Shown piece by piece: positions 10,906-23,511 of a stretch of DNA of 64,000 nt. Position 1 is the stretch's first letter; every line of letters begins with the position of its first letter. The translations under genes were made by a program, and so were the position numbers. The notes under the pieces were generated by a model, which worked only from the letters and a program-made list of their open reading frames with translations, searched no databases and had not been told where the DNA came from. The DNA lies in contig OY744469.1 in the NCBI GenBank assembly GCA_963556145.1, forward strand, positions 1,488,001 to 1,552,000, read 5' to 3'. The DNA is from Hygrocybe punicea (lineage: Eukaryota; Basidiomycota; Agaricomycetes; Agaricales; Hygrophoraceae).

Positions 10906-12784
10906 TCACAACAACTGAGAATATCCAATGTCCAACACCTGCCTCGCTGTCTGAAGCTCAGTGCATTCTCTAATGCCCATGCAGTCATGGAGAATAGCAT
11001 GTGAGAAGTCGAGTATTTGAACGCCGCCCGTTGTTGATAAACTAATATTGTCAGGCCGTAAGTCCTGATGGCTGACACTGGCGGTATGAATGGTCTGTAT
11101 CATGGTCCAAAGATCAGATCTAAATGTAAACCAAATGGGGAGAACAACATCAATAATATGTCCACCCAACAGAATAGAAACCATGTACCGTTGGCAGATC
11201 GAAAGCTCAGAAAATGAGGAGATAGCTTCCCCTGCGTAACGCATAACGAGCACGTTAACATTTTCGCCAATAAATAGGCCATACACTATGGGTATTGCAG
11301 TGCCCTGCAGTGCTGAGAGGGTCGCATACATTTTGGCTTCGTGGCGTAGAAGTGCCCGTGACGGATCTTGCATAGCAACTTTTGCAACAATGTCATCTGT
11401 TAGCACATCGCCGAAGTGCCCTCTGAACACATTCCCAACAGACCCACTTCCCAGAAACATCGTCATACGTAGTTCACAGCATGGTGGGTCTTTTAGATGC
11501 CTCAGAAGTGACTGCAGAAAAGTGGATATAATTCCCACACAGTGGACAATGGCTGGGACAATGGCTTGGAACCAAAGAACCACAATGCTGGAGTCAAAAG
11601 TACATGAACTGAGCTCAGTTTGGCACGGAGGATCTGCCACTTCTTGGCGGCTCAGCTCGTAGATGGCTAGATCGAAGCACTCCAGATTGAATGTCAGCTG
11701 CAAAGTTTCTGACTAAAGGTGTTCAGAATTAGAAGACGCTGAGAAACAGAAGCAGCTGACCTTGGAGAGTATGCTTCCACTGGACAATGTTGTTGAGGGT
11801 ACAGCAGAAAGCGTATTAGAACCAGCATCCTGAGGGCTATTCTTTGTGGTCAGTTTCGCTGCCAACCGCGTTCGGGACAACAGCGTATGCACGTCAATGG
11901 CTGGGATTTCAAGGTGTTGCGAAGGCTTGACATTGCCTGCATGCAAAACGCAGAAAACCATAATAGGCATAAAGGGCAGTGTGGAGTTGAGGGTGGAAAG
12001 AATGTTGGAGCAAATGAGGCCATACAGCTTGGTCCCCAGGATTGGGCAAAGTGTGAAGAGCATATAATGATCTCCACCAAATAGAACTGCATATGGGATC
12101 TTAGTTGCTCCTGACAGCATAGATATGCCAATCTATATAATGATATGGTGATGATGAATGCCGAGGAGCAATACAAGATTGAGACCCAAGCACCTTGAAG
12201 ATAATCGATCAATGTCCTGTTTCAGTGGGACCCAGCTCTAAAATGGTAGAATTTTGGTCCAGGTGTAATATATTCTCAGCATGATATGAGAACGCAGACC
12301 AACTCTTGAACTCAACGTGGAGCTGGGGAGGAGCATCCTGACAAGGACGGTAGATGGCATCTGGTGTCTGATTATAAGCTGTGTACTGAACGATGGCCTC
12401 TGGATGTGTCTGATTTGCATCCACAGCTTCGACAGTGTGGCATATCGGGATGAAGGCTTGACTGAAGAAGTTACTACTTGTAGGTTTGTGGCCCAGAGGA
12501 AAATTCCTGAGGGACATACCCAGACCAGCAATAGTTTGAATGAGAATCATGGAAGGTTCAAGATGTTGGCCTGGTGCAGTTTGAAGATAGATTCCAAGGG
12601 ATTCCACCATGCGTGTCGCCAAGGATTGATCATGAAATATGAAAGCTGGACGACCTTCCTGATTCGGCTGCGGGATACCAGGATTGTACAGCGCTGTGGA
12701 GATTGATGTGGGGGTCTTTCTGAATTCATGTTCAGGGGGTAGAGAAAAGCACATGGCAGGGATGAAGGTCTGTAGAGTTGTCAT
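10906..12784 (-). pseudogene. Fungal protein kinase-like gene, probably broken by one stop
   Basis: Exon 1 (12784 to about 12193) reads from MTTLQTFIPAMCFSLPPEHE to ILELGPTETGH, then TGA (12209-12211) followed in frame by SIIFK and a splice donor. An exon from about 12119 holds KIPYAVLFGGDHYMLF. The last exons carry the kinase domain: glycine loop LGSGSVGNVFRG, VAKVAM (Lys), HEAKMYATL, the catalytic loop SHQDLRPDNI, and DFSHA in place of DFG, joined over an intron near 11190-11125. This HxDLRPxN / DFSHA pattern is common in expanded agaricomycete kinase-like families. The start and the 3' end (about 10906, or a further short exon) are uncertain. The GH-TGA-S reading would be arginine if the codon were CGA. 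Substrate unknown. Confidence 0.65.
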
Positions 12785-15430
12785 CAGGTTGCGGGTAACA
12801 GATTGATCATGACTCAGATCACACTCTCTTGAAGTTGTCCTTTCAATTATTTACAGGGGGATGACTGATAGGATAAACTGAAGTGCTGTCTATGCCATCA
12901 ATCTATGTAGCTTGGATACCACCCCTGCCCTTTGCCACAAATCGGAGATGCGAGCAGTGGCTGTTAGCGAAAACTGAGCAAGATGATGACATAGAGAACA
13001 AATCCTGACCCAGCAGGGGGAAATTCCTAGGATGTAGTGTAGCGTGTCAGATATAGATACGAACAAACATGAATGAACACGAACGAACATGATAATGGGG
13101 CACTCACAAAAAAGTCAAAACGAAAAAAACCTCAGTTTATGGAGCGGCAGTCCCCCGAGTGGGCAAGGGTTGACGGATTGCCACAGGAACTAAGATGACG
13201 ATAGTGGTGACAAAAGCCCAGCCAAAGAAAAGTGTTGCTACAAGACCCAGCTTTGTTGTTGGAAAGTGAAGAAAAAGAAGGTTGAAAAGGTGAAGGGCAA
13301 TGACAAACGACCTTTTGTTGGTTTTTGGGGTTTTCTAACTTGAAACAGACCAGACACACCACATGGCATTGGCAACATTGCCTGTCTGTTTGATTGCACC
13401 TGCATGCCAGGGCCGTGAGTCATGGAGGCAGCAAAATAACCCAACATAGGCTCATCGCAGTCCCCAAGGCTTGTATTGTGTTGGCTACCAGGAGGGGAAA
13501 TAAATAGGCGATAACAAGAGTTCGAGGATAACAAGAGTTCAAGGATAACGAGAGTTCAAGGATAGGTTTTCTAAACTGTATTACTGAAACAATTAGGAAA
13601 CTTTACCCCATCAAAAGGGTATGTACGCACCAGCAGCATAAAACGATAGAGAATAATGAAAGCAAACTAGCCTCCGTAGCTTGAAAAGGGGACAATAGGT
13701 TGGACATGATGAGGAATCTAATTGGACATCGGTGTGCTGTGCTAGTGAGAGACCCAGCTCATTGAAGGGGGGTGGTAGACAAAGCTGTAATTACTGAAGC
13801 AATTAGAACAAAAGAAAGAAACTTTATCCCATGAAAAGGGTATGGATGCACCAGCAGCATAAAAACACAGGTACGTTGTTTCCTGAAAAGGTGTCTATGT
13901 TACAGCAATAACATGGACACCTTTTTTGGACAACTAACCGGAACCGTCCGGTACTTCAACACACTTCATGCAGCGTATTCTGCTGGATCTCTCACAAAAG
14001 GAGGCTCTGTGCCTGCTTAACTACCTGGATCAGTGTGCTGGCAGTCTTCCACTTGACATTTTAACCCTTTATAAGAAAATAGAGTCTCACTCACGAGCAT
14101 CCGCAACTCCCTCCCTCGCGTATTCGGCTCCCCTTGCTACTCCCTCCCTGGCGTTGTTATGTGAATGTTTGTTTCACCAAGAATTACCGGAGTTGACTTT
14201 GTTCAGGTACCTTCTTGTTGTTCGTGGGTTTCTAATATTTAAATAACCTAACAGGAAGGGGTTTGTGAGTATATATACTATATGAATCAATAGAATGTAA
14301 TAGTGAGGTCTCTTCAATTAAGAATTGAGACTTTGAGTAGGGATGAATAGCAATTGGGTGTATGATGTACTGAAAATACTAATATTCACTACTGGAATAT
14401 AAAAATATGAACTAATGAATACTGATAACAACATTCACCAGTTGAATATGGACAGTTTTGGCTACAGGGCCTATTCAATCAAGAGTATCTCTGGGTATTA
14501 TAATATCTGACTTAAATCCGAAGCTTCAAACGCACATTGGCTACTAGTTCAGGGATATCTTTAATACCTTTTGAATACTCTGTTTTGTTTAGGATGAAAC
14601 CTTAACCTTAGAAGTGTATCTAGCTGACTAATGCTGACTAATGAATTGATTGGACTGAGTGAACTGGGTGAATTCTCCTTGATGACAAGGGGAACTCAGA
14701 GAATGATAGAGTAAGAGTGAACTAGACTGGATTGCAAGCACTAGCTACTACAATGAGTAACTACTAGTACTAAGAGAATGAGGGATCACACTGTGTGAAC
14801 CCAACTGAGAGTGACTACTGAGTGGTGAGGGGGGAAATCCTACTGACTCCTGGAATTTGGGGGCCCTATTTACTGTTGGAGAACAATGGGGGACTGAGAA
14901 CAATGGGAAAGTGAGAACAATAGGACTGAGTCATGAGAACAATGGATGGCATCAAAGAGGCTGTGAACAATGGGCTCTATCTCCATTTGGACTGTTTAGA
15001 ACAAAGGACTGCTCAGAACAATAGACCATTGTCTTTATGTAAGCAGAATATCACAATCACTCTCTGATGCATCCTATCTTATCATTATCTTATCATCCTC
15101 TTGTTCACATCTTATCTAATCATTTCCCATTATCTAGCTGAGCCGCTTTTGATCAATACAAGTAAACAAGATTTGTAATCAATCCATTGCTGCTAATATA
15201 GGTAAGAATGCTAGTTGGGCTTGTCTTCTTGCACACGCAATACAGAGAACTATATAATAAATACTAATGAGTGGGGGATGTGCCTCTGTGCACCATACAT
15301 AAATGGCTAAATCTGGGCATTGCTAGTGAAGCCATAATAAATGATATAAAGGTAAGCATAAATACTATCTGTGTCTGTTCACTAGCATGCGTAATGTGGA
15401 AAGGCATAGAATGGGTACTAATGAGTGTAG
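12785..15430. other. Repeat-rich spacer, no supported gene
   Basis: Contents in order: a 17-bp tandem repeat (GATAACAAGAGTTCAAG, about three copies, 13510-13562); a direct repeat of about 75 bp (13575-13645 and 13784-13868, containing CACCAGCAGCATAAAA); a hairpin with 17-bp arms (13886-13902 and 13909-13925, AAAAGGTGTC type); a short open frame 13968-14246 without known motifs; and an AT-rich block (14250-15400) with scattered GAGAACAATGGG repeats (14878-14945) that could be an old solo LTR, though no clean ends were found. CGTAT..GGCTCCCCTTGCTACT occurs both near 14116 and near 15525. Confidence 0.5.
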
Positions 15431-18400
15431 GTGTGCATCCATAGTGTTGCACTTGAATATCTAAGTCCGTGGTCCGATGGTAAACCCATGACATTACACC
15501 CAAAAACACTTGTGGTCATGACAGCGTATCTGGCTCCCCTTGCTACTTCTCAACTTGAAACACCACTGAGCTCTTTAATTCCTGGATCTGCATGTAGCTC
15601 TCATCTCAGTCAGCAAGACATTGATCATGGGGCTCAGGCCCAAACTGCTGGAGATATGGTGCATACATTCATTCAACTGAGTCATTCCTTCTTGACTTGA
15701 ACTGGCACCAGCCGAACACTTCCTTCCCCAGAAACCTTGATGCCAACCCTGTGAGACTCAGCGGGGATGTTGCTAATCTCACGAACTTGAACGCAAATGC
15801 GAACATTGTGAACTCGAACCCAAATGATGTTGAAGCCATCTTACCTGCATCACAAAACCAATCGGAACGATCTGCGCTACAACAGTCAAAACGAGTTGGG
15901 GACCGGCGGGACCTGGATCCTTACGGTGGGGTGGGCATGGCTGCGGTGGGTGGTGGGGTGGGCATGGCTGCGGTGGGTGGTGGGGTGGGCATGGCTGCAG
16001 CAGGCCATTGCAAACGCGGAGGTGTGAAGCATAGGAAAAAGGCAAAACCAAGGAAAGGGAAGAAAAAGCAGGCCAAGGCTGACGAAAGTGAAGGTGAAGG
16101 TTGGGAGGTTATGGATGAGCCTGCTTGCACCGTAGGAGAGCGGGCTGCTGAGGCTGTCTCAAACTTAGCGCAAGGTGCTTTGAGCAATATTTTGCATCCA
16201 CTAACCCAAAGGTGGATTGAGTCGATGAAGACAATGGTGAAGGGGCAGAAATGGATCGACGAGAATGGCGCTTTCGTGACAAACTCCTTGCAGTCACTTG
16301 TGGTTCGATGCAAACGGAGCCTTGAAATGGCTGCAGGGTTAGAATTTGTGACAATGATTAATATGCTGCAGCTGGCGGCAAAGGCAGACAGGTACGTCCT
16401 GTTGCTATCTTTTACCATTCTCAAAGGAATTTCAGCAGCGTTATGCAGATCAATGGCCTAAAATCAGTGGATGCTGTCTTTCGTGACTGCATAGCTGGCA
16501 TGGATGGTGCGCCTCAGCCATCTACATTTCGGAAATGGGTCGGAAACAGCATGAAATATACCTCAATCGCCGGGGCAGGTATGAGGCACACCCTATCTAT
16601 CTCACTGTTGTTGGTCTCTAACATCATATTATAGGAACTATCTACTTGCTGATGGTTATAGCGGCCAAAAAAAAACGAGTTCAGATTGGCTGTATGAATG
16701 TTGATGAGATTTCAGCTGTATGAAACGCACTTCACTGGCCTAACCCAGGTGAGTCTTCTTGATCTCAGTGATTCTTGCTCTAACTGTTATCTTAGATACG
16801 GACATGGGACAGGATATAATTGGTCACCTGATTCCATTGATTGACTACCTATGTTGTTGGATTCCCTTGACGATGTTGACCATGTTCTCCCGTTCACTTC
16901 TCAAGGACTTAGGTTTAACTGGAGACATAGACTATGGCAACTTGGATGATCCAGACAAATTTTGTGACAGCATTAGAAGGAAGTAAGTGCTTCATTTTTA
17001 TTGTGATTTGTATATTAAGGTCACCAGTTCTTTTGTGTCATTGACTAGAAACTGGCCGATCTGGGCAGAGTGCCTGGAGCCTCTGGAACTAGCAGATGAC
17101 CCTGTGTCCCTTCATGTTATCAATCAGAATCTTCTCATGTCCCATGTGTCATCAAGCTGTTCTGATATGTCCACGTGTCCGCCATCACTGTTCTCAGAAT
17201 GTGGGAGTGACAGTGATATCCAGAATTGTGACAATGCTCAACTGCAGTATGACAGGCCGCTTGACAGCGACAATGACATGCCAGCCCCTCCTCCTACTGA
17301 TACATTTTGGTTTCCCGATCGCAAACGGCGGGACTACATGGTACTTGACACCCGATTTGACATAGATGCTGAGCAGAATAGGAAGATACCTTATCCATGT
17401 GATGATGATGAGAGGAGTGAATGGACGGATATGCAAAGGGCTTATGCAAGCCGTGCACGTGTGCCGTCGGACAGTATTGACTTTGCCTGCATGGTATGGT
17501 GTTTTGAATCTGATATTAGAGCTGCATATGTGATGTTCTTTTGTTAGGTATCGGAGCTCTATGATGACGACGGCGTAAAGAAGGAAGGTTGTTATGTGGT
17601 TATGGATGAGAAAATTTTTGATCAGTCTGTGTGTTCTTGAGAATTCCCAGTCTACTAACTAATGTACATTTCCTTACAGGAAAGAGGTCTGACTTAATTG
17701 CTCGGATGGCTCAGTAAATGTTTTTGTCTGGGGAGATATGCCGCTGCAGATGTGTTCCTCATTGGAACACAACATACGAAACACTTTATTAGTTGAAAGT
17801 GGCTCTTCTCTCGTTTATAGCGATAGTTCTGCCACTCCAAAAGGGCACAAATTTCCGGCGATCCACTGCGACATGTACATGCGGAACAGAACACGAGTGA
17901 GTAGTACCTGTTTTGCAGGGCCCCAATTATATAAAGGAACTAACACCTCCAACTAACACCTCCAACTAGGGAGAAGGTGCTCCGCCTGATGTGCATCCTC
18001 ACTTCCTTAGATGTAAAGGATGCTCCAAGACCAACTATTATCAACTAGTCCCACGTGTTTCAAAGGAACTCACGGAACACACCAGGGAGTATGAGAACCT
18101 TTGCAATTCGTTTGAGGAGTTCTTCCTGTGGGTTGAGGCAAAGGTACATGCCAGGTTTACATTGTTTTATGTTATTGATATATGCTAATGTAATCATTTC
18201 AGTTACTTGAATGGCTTCCTGATGTTTATGAAGACTTGGCCATATTTGCTGATGTTCTCCCAGAGAAGGCGGCTTCGCCTGTTCATCCATTTGGCGGGTT
18301 TGTTCTCAATATCAATGTTGTCACACGCTGCCACTGTGATGTCAAGGACCTACGCGCATGCCTAGTTCTTGTCATAGGTGAACATGTAGGTGGAGAGCTG

Positions 18401-18592
18401 TGCTTGCTGGAGCCAGGCTTAGTGTTACGTTTGCGAAACGGAGACATGGCACTTTTCCCCTCCAGTAGGATTACTCACTTTAATCTCCACTATATGGGTA
18501 TTAAAGCATCTATTGTTCTACATTCTGATCATGCTGGGAAGATGTGGGCTGAGGATAGGAATGGTCGGATGGGCCATGGATACATGTCATAG
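15431..18592 (+). pseudogene. TET/JBP-like 2-oxoglutarate/Fe(II) dioxygenase, degraded copy
   Basis: The C-terminal exon (about 18203-18592) has the TET/JBP double-stranded beta-helix: FGGFVLNINVVTRCHCDVKD with the HxD motif (His codon 18332-18334, Asp 18338-18340), GELCLLEPGLVLRL, and the distal His in SRITHFNLHY (18476-18478), then SIVLHSD. Upstream exons encode CRCRCVPHWN, ATPKGHKFPAIHC and FLRCKGCSK, matching the Cys-rich region of fungal members. Breaks: TGA at 16721-16723 (EISAV-stop-NALHW), TAA at 17715-17717 (RMAQ-stop-MFLSG), and a frameshift near 17787-17795, just before TAG 17790-17792. The residue expected to be the 2OG-binding Arg before ASIVLHSD is Lys. These enzymes oxidise methylpyrimidines in DNA and are expanded in basidiomycetes in linkage with transposons. 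The start is uncertain (15431-15700). Confidence 0.82.
15928..16005 (+). repeat. 27-bp coding minisatellite in the TET-like gene
   Basis: About three tandem copies of a 27-bp unit (GGTGGGGTGGGCATGGCTGCG...) encode a nine-residue Gly/Val/Met/Ala repeat (GGVGMAAVG) in the N-terminal region. It is a candidate length-variable site. Confidence 0.8.
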
Positions 18593-18695
18593 AATATAGT
18601 GCTAACAGAGACTTGTTTGTTTGTTTATATATGCCGCGTAATCGTTGATATTCATTCTTTGCTCTTTCCACCACCGTCTTCCTTTGTATCTTGTC

Positions 18696-20598
18696 ATGGC
18701 AAAGAAACGTGGCACTTCCTCTAGGACTTCCAAGGGGTCATCTTCAACCAATGGGAAGAAGCCCAGCTCAGTGACAGCCTCAGCTCCCACCTCAAAGACT
18801 CGTTCAAAATCAAAGCCCAAAAGCAAAGGTAATCAAGGTGGCTCTGAGATTGAACCTCCTGCTTCCTTATCCACTGGTGGTCTGTCTGCTGCTGAAGAGA
18901 AGCTATTGATGGAGCTTTCTGCCAAGAGAAAAGCCCACAGAGCAGCCACGTTGCAGGAGCAGCAGGATGAACATAAGCCATATTAATTTCAGACTTTAAT
19001 TTAATTGGCCACCACTGCAGTTGTTCGTAAACATAACACTGAGATGATGGTGGCTGAGGAGGCTGATAACACCGATGATTCCTCCAATGACAACAACAAC
19101 ACCTTCAAAATGTGTAAAAGGACTGTAATCTTAGATAAAGATGAAGAAGATCTGGATGCAATATTCGATGATGTCCCAGAGATGGACAATGGTGATGATA
19201 GTGAGTTGTTATACTAACCACTACAGCAAATTGTGATGCTCACTTAATCTGCTTCCAGGCGACTAGGATCATCTTGATGACAATATACCTAATGAGGATG
19301 ACTTAGATGATGGTCCAAAGGATGATGATTTGGGAAATGGTGTGTGCACTTTTTCCCCCTCATTATTAGCGGTGCCTAGCTGATAATAAGTTACAGATTA
19401 GTATCCAGGATAAAGACGGGATCAAGCCAACTAAAAAGAGTAAGCAATCTACTCGTCGCTCTGCATCCGTTGCTGCAGGATCCATTACATCGACCATGTC
19501 AGGACAACGAGATAAGCTCAGTAAGAATGACTTTACTCCTAGGAGTTTTCGTCTGGCTACTGCATGCAAATCTACCGCAAGGGAGCGCATTGCATTGTCT
19601 GATGCATTTCCCAATGATAAGGATAAGTTTGTCTTGGAGTCCATTCAGTACACCGCAAAGGATAGTGATAGTTTTCAAAGTACTCTAGACAGGGTGCAGA
19701 ATAACGATGATCTTCAAGGCAATCTTATGGAATATGTTTGAGTTTATTTTGTCGTTTTCTGCTATTATATGGAGCTGATCTTATCTTAGGTGGGTTATGC
19801 AATCACCAGTCTACGTGGCGATCTGAAGGCAAAAGCAAAGGCTGGTATTGCAGGCTACTTTGGAATTCCTGGCCAGATGTTGAAGGCAGATATAGAGGAG
19901 GCAGCACGTTGGCTTTTACAGGGATGCAAGTTTGCATGCGGTGAAGTTGATGTTATGGTATATGGCCCAGGTATCTATAACCTGCTATACGATACTAACC
20001 TAGAATTGTTGAAACAGAAACGTATGGTTGTCAACAATGAGCCATTCAGTCATGCAATCATTGGTGACACGATCAGGAATCAGTGGTTTGGAAAGGGCAA
20101 GGCCGACATTCAAACTTACCACAAAATGATGGAGCTGAAGAAGATCCATGAGGAAATCATTATCCTAGTAGTAACTGCAGTGTGTCTCCTTCACTTATGC
20201 TGTGCTCAAATACATTTTCATCTGTTGGCAGATTGAAAATGCACTGATGGAGTGGGCAAGCGGGTCGCACCTCAATGTGCAATTCAGCCATGAAGCAGCA
20301 AGCTTAAGGTGATTTATTTTATAGACATTATGTCCATGTCTAATATCTCCCTTTTTATAGATATGCTCATCATCGTTCAACATGGAATACATTGAAGGCA
20401 AAGTCACTGACCTGGACTGCAAAGAAGCAATCACCTTTGTTTCAAACTATAATGTATGTTTCTTACTATAAAATCATATAGATCTGACCGTACTCTTTTA
20501 GGAACAATGTCAAGAATGCTCCAATTCTTGATGATGCCATTGAAAACATGGACTTGATGGACGTTGACTTTGACCAGCTGGAGCAGTCTGCAAGGTAG
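18696..20598 (+). pseudogene. DUF6532-like protein, partly degraded
   Basis: ATG 18696 begins a Lys/Ser-rich disordered head (MAKKRGTSSRTSKGSS) followed by AAEEKLLMELSAKRKAHRAA. The frame meets TAA at 18984 and 18999-19001 with no obvious donor, resumes with VVRKHNTEMMVAEEADN and an acidic stretch, and has TAG at 19264-19266. From 19496 the conserved part is clean: FVLESIQYTAKDSDSF, an intron (19735-19789), GIPGQMLKADIEEAARWLL, PFSHAIIGDTIRNQWFG, then VVTAIENALMEWASG across another intron, and small 3' exons to TAG 20596-20598. The overall plan resembles DUF6532, an agaricomycete-expanded family of unknown function. It starts about 100 bp after the TET-like gene on the same strand, suggesting the two moved together. 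Confidence 0.6.
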
Positions 20599-21227
20599 AC
20601 GCTATGCAAGTTATTGTTCTTTGTATAAACTATCGATGTCTGATTGACTTTTACAGCTACAGGCTCAATTTCATAACCTTGTCAGTCTATTCACCACCCC
20701 TCTACATCTATGTCTCCATTTCCATTTTACTGTCAACTTGAATGGCCCATTTGTGTTTCTTTTGCATTTCTTTTGCATTTCTTTTGCATTTCACACCAGC
20801 TATTATCACTCATTTATGTATATTTTTAATACTATTTGGAGTATTTTGAACATAACCAGAGCAATTCAGAGCACTGTAGAACAGCAATAAATCAAAACAT
20901 ATACGTCTAAGAGCTCTTTATGACGCTCTGAGGACCTTCCTCAGGGTACCTCAGAGTGTCCCAGAACACTCTCAATGCAAAATAGCCAGCCACTGTGCTT
21001 TCAGACCATTCTAGGTCACTCTGAGAACTCTGGTGCTCTGAGCACTCTGACACACTCTAACACACTCTGACACACTCCAAGAGTGTCTCAGAGCTATAGT
21101 GTTTTTCCTGATGTCAGAACGCCGATGTGCTACACTGCCAGAGTCCCTGACAGAACTTCCTACCGCACATTCTGAAGGCACCTAATGCAGGCCTATGAGA
21201 ACATGTACAATCGACAATTCTGCCCAA
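20599..21227. other. Spacer with ACTCTGA-type repeats and a possible split host exon
   Basis: Between about 20900 and 21100, short inverted and direct repeats of ACTCTGA/TCAGAGT recur (for example GACACACTCTAACACACTCTG). Around 21181-21190 the sequence CCTAATGCAG looks like a splice acceptor followed by an open stretch (AYENMYNRQFCP) that stops at the inserted element beginning at 21228. Confidence 0.45.
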
Positions 21228-23426
21228 CATCAGCAAAACCTGATTTTAGGTTATAGCAAATCGAAATATCCATAACGGTCATAGCACCACCATAGCACTT
21301 ATAGCAACAAGGCACCCTACATAGCACTCCATAGCACTACATAGAATAGCGTCTTCGCTATATAGTTCTAGTCTACATGGCCCCGCTACTCCAATAGATA
21401 CATCTGAGTGAACTTCAGCAAATTTCTCTTAAGTCCTGACTTTGCAGCTGTTTGTCCACAGTTAATTTTCCTCCACCACTGCACACTCGCATCTTCCCAA
21501 TATCTCTCACTTCACCTGCTCGAATGAAATGTTGTGCATAAATCCCGTTTATTTATTTGTCGTGCATGGTCTCCTCACCGACTCAAACAGCGACCGCAAT
21601 CACTCACTGTCTACCTGTTGAATCCAATGGTGACCACATTCCTCGGCTGGACAGGAATGCCCTCTGCTTCATCCTTCACTCACTTCAACTCAGATTCATT
21701 CATCGACACCATGGGCACCAGCACCGGCACCGGCACTGGCACCAACAGCAGCGCTGGCACCCTGCCAGTGCACTGAGCCAGCACCAATGCAACAGCTCAT
21801 GCTGGCAGCACCAGCACCGGCACCACACCAGCATTGATGCCAGTACCACCACCAGCGGCAACCCTGGCACCAGCAGCAGCACCGACACCAGCACCGACAC
21901 TGACACCAGCGCCAATGTGGACACCGGCACCAGCACCAACACCGGCACCGGCACCAGCACCAGCGCCAAATGTGGACACTGGCACCAGCACCTGCAAAGC
22001 ACTGGTGGTGGCGATACCAGCCGGCATGCCATTCTCCTTTACATTCAAACTGATTGTGCCCGGTCTTCCAAACCCATTTGCTTCGCTCACGACCACTAAA
22101 CCAGCTCAGCCAGTGCCATCATCAATGTCTCCCACAGCCGGTTCCAGGCCCACTCGCCAGAGATGTCCTTCACCCACTTCCCCCGTTCTGCGCTCAAGAA
22201 AGCGACGGTGGCAACCTTCCTCTGCTGAACCAGTCAATCCACAACCATCACATTGACCACAGGCTATCTCGACACCCCACACGCAACGCACACAGACTTG
22301 ATGGCTTCATCACCGGCAGAAAGCGAGCACGAGTACCAGGGCATCGATCTGGGTCAGCAGCTTTCTCGTGCACTTTCATTAATTCTCTTTCTTTGCCTGG
22401 AGGAAACCGCGCTGCAAAACAGACACTGCACGATGGCTGCTGCTGCTTCAGTGACGGCCCAGGAACCACGTGCTTGTGGGATGGAATAGTGGAACTTGCT
22501 CCACAGGGTGTATATATAAACCTGTGGATTCATTTTTTTTCGTTTCCATCCTTTCTCCCAGCTCCCAGCCCTATCTCATACACTCCTTTCAAATCCATGT
22601 CCACTCATCTCTTGATTTGCCTCCATATAGAACTGCCACCCCCAAAACGCCATCGCACGCTCGCTGGCTTAATTGTCTCCACCACGCTCAGTGCCTGTCT
22701 CATGGGCACCGCAGTCGGTCTGACCGTCTATCACCTGTGAGCAACCTTTCCTCTCCTTTCAACCCAGACCCAAGCCAAATCTCACGCATACCGCAGTTGG
22801 AGAGGTAGTGGCAAACAACCTGAACAAATCACCCCACCACCTCCTTACCAACGAGAATGGACACACGTCCCACCACAAGTGAGTGCCCCTTATCCTTCAC
22901 CCCTATCCATCTAACTTTTATGTCACAGCCACAGAGTATCCGTGTCACCCCTTCCACACCATGCAGCTGCAAACCCCATCATTCCCCTAGCTCCTCGAAG
23001 CATGTCATCGTCCACCATCGCCGACCACATATCTGTGCCCAAACCTACACGGTGAGAGCAGGGTGGCAGTGAATGCGGTGGAGGTGTGGTGACAGTGTGG
23101 GATGGGAGAGTGGGAGAGAAACCATTAGCACATCCAGATGTATACAGGTTTTCAATACAATTCTTTTTATCATAATGAAATGGCATCCTAAGTAATAAAT
23201 AAGGAATATATATAATATATAATTGGTGTGTTTTGCAGGTGGACAGCAACCTATACACTCCTACATAGTACTCAGTAGGTAGCCTGCAAAGCTATGTGAT
23301 GCTACATAGAGCCCAGGTGACGCTATGTAGCACTACAAATTTGGGACTTCACAAGTATGCTATGAGTGCTATGGCTGCTATGACTAAGCTACATAGCACT
23401 GGCTCGCGGATCAGGTTTTGCTGATG
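21228..23426. mobile_element. Terminal-inverted-repeat element A (CATCAGCAAAACCTGAT ends)
   Basis: The ends are a perfect 17-bp inverted repeat, CATCAGCAAAACCTGAT at 21228-21244 and its reverse complement at 23410-23426. The flanking dinucleotide is AA on both sides, a possible 2-bp target duplication. Both subterminal zones are rich in ATAGCAC/CTACATAG motifs. The interior contains a hexamer-like GGCACCAGCACC tract (21715-21990) and pyrimidine-rich DNA. Several overlapping frames are open but none shows a conserved motif, so I treat it as non-autonomous. Element B at 36116 shares both ends and the middle motif. No transposase is recognised. Confidence 0.75.
21715..21990 (+). repeat. GCACCA/GCACCG hexamer tract in element A
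   Basis: Imperfect tandem of GGCACCAGCACCGGCACC-like hexamers, open in several frames (Pro/Ala/Thr in one, Gly/Thr/Ser in another). A related tract lies in element B (37485-37800), so it belongs to the element family. Confidence 0.75.
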
Positions 23427-23427
23427 A

Positions 23428-23432
23428 ATTTT
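23428..23432. repeat. Target-site duplication ATTTT (left) of the Gypsy element
   Basis: ATTTT directly precedes the left LTR and is repeated at 35093-35097 directly after the right LTR. A 5-bp duplication is standard for Ty3/Gypsy integration. Confidence 0.93.
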
Positions 23433-23472
23433 TGTGACAAGAGTGTCAACGGAATTGACAGTCGCGACACAT

Positions 23473-23511
<39 letters not shown>

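Noticed and set aside
14250..15410. Solo Copia LTR
   Set aside because: Composition and GAGAACAATGGG repeats are suggestive, but I could not find paired TG..CA ends with a 5-bp duplication.
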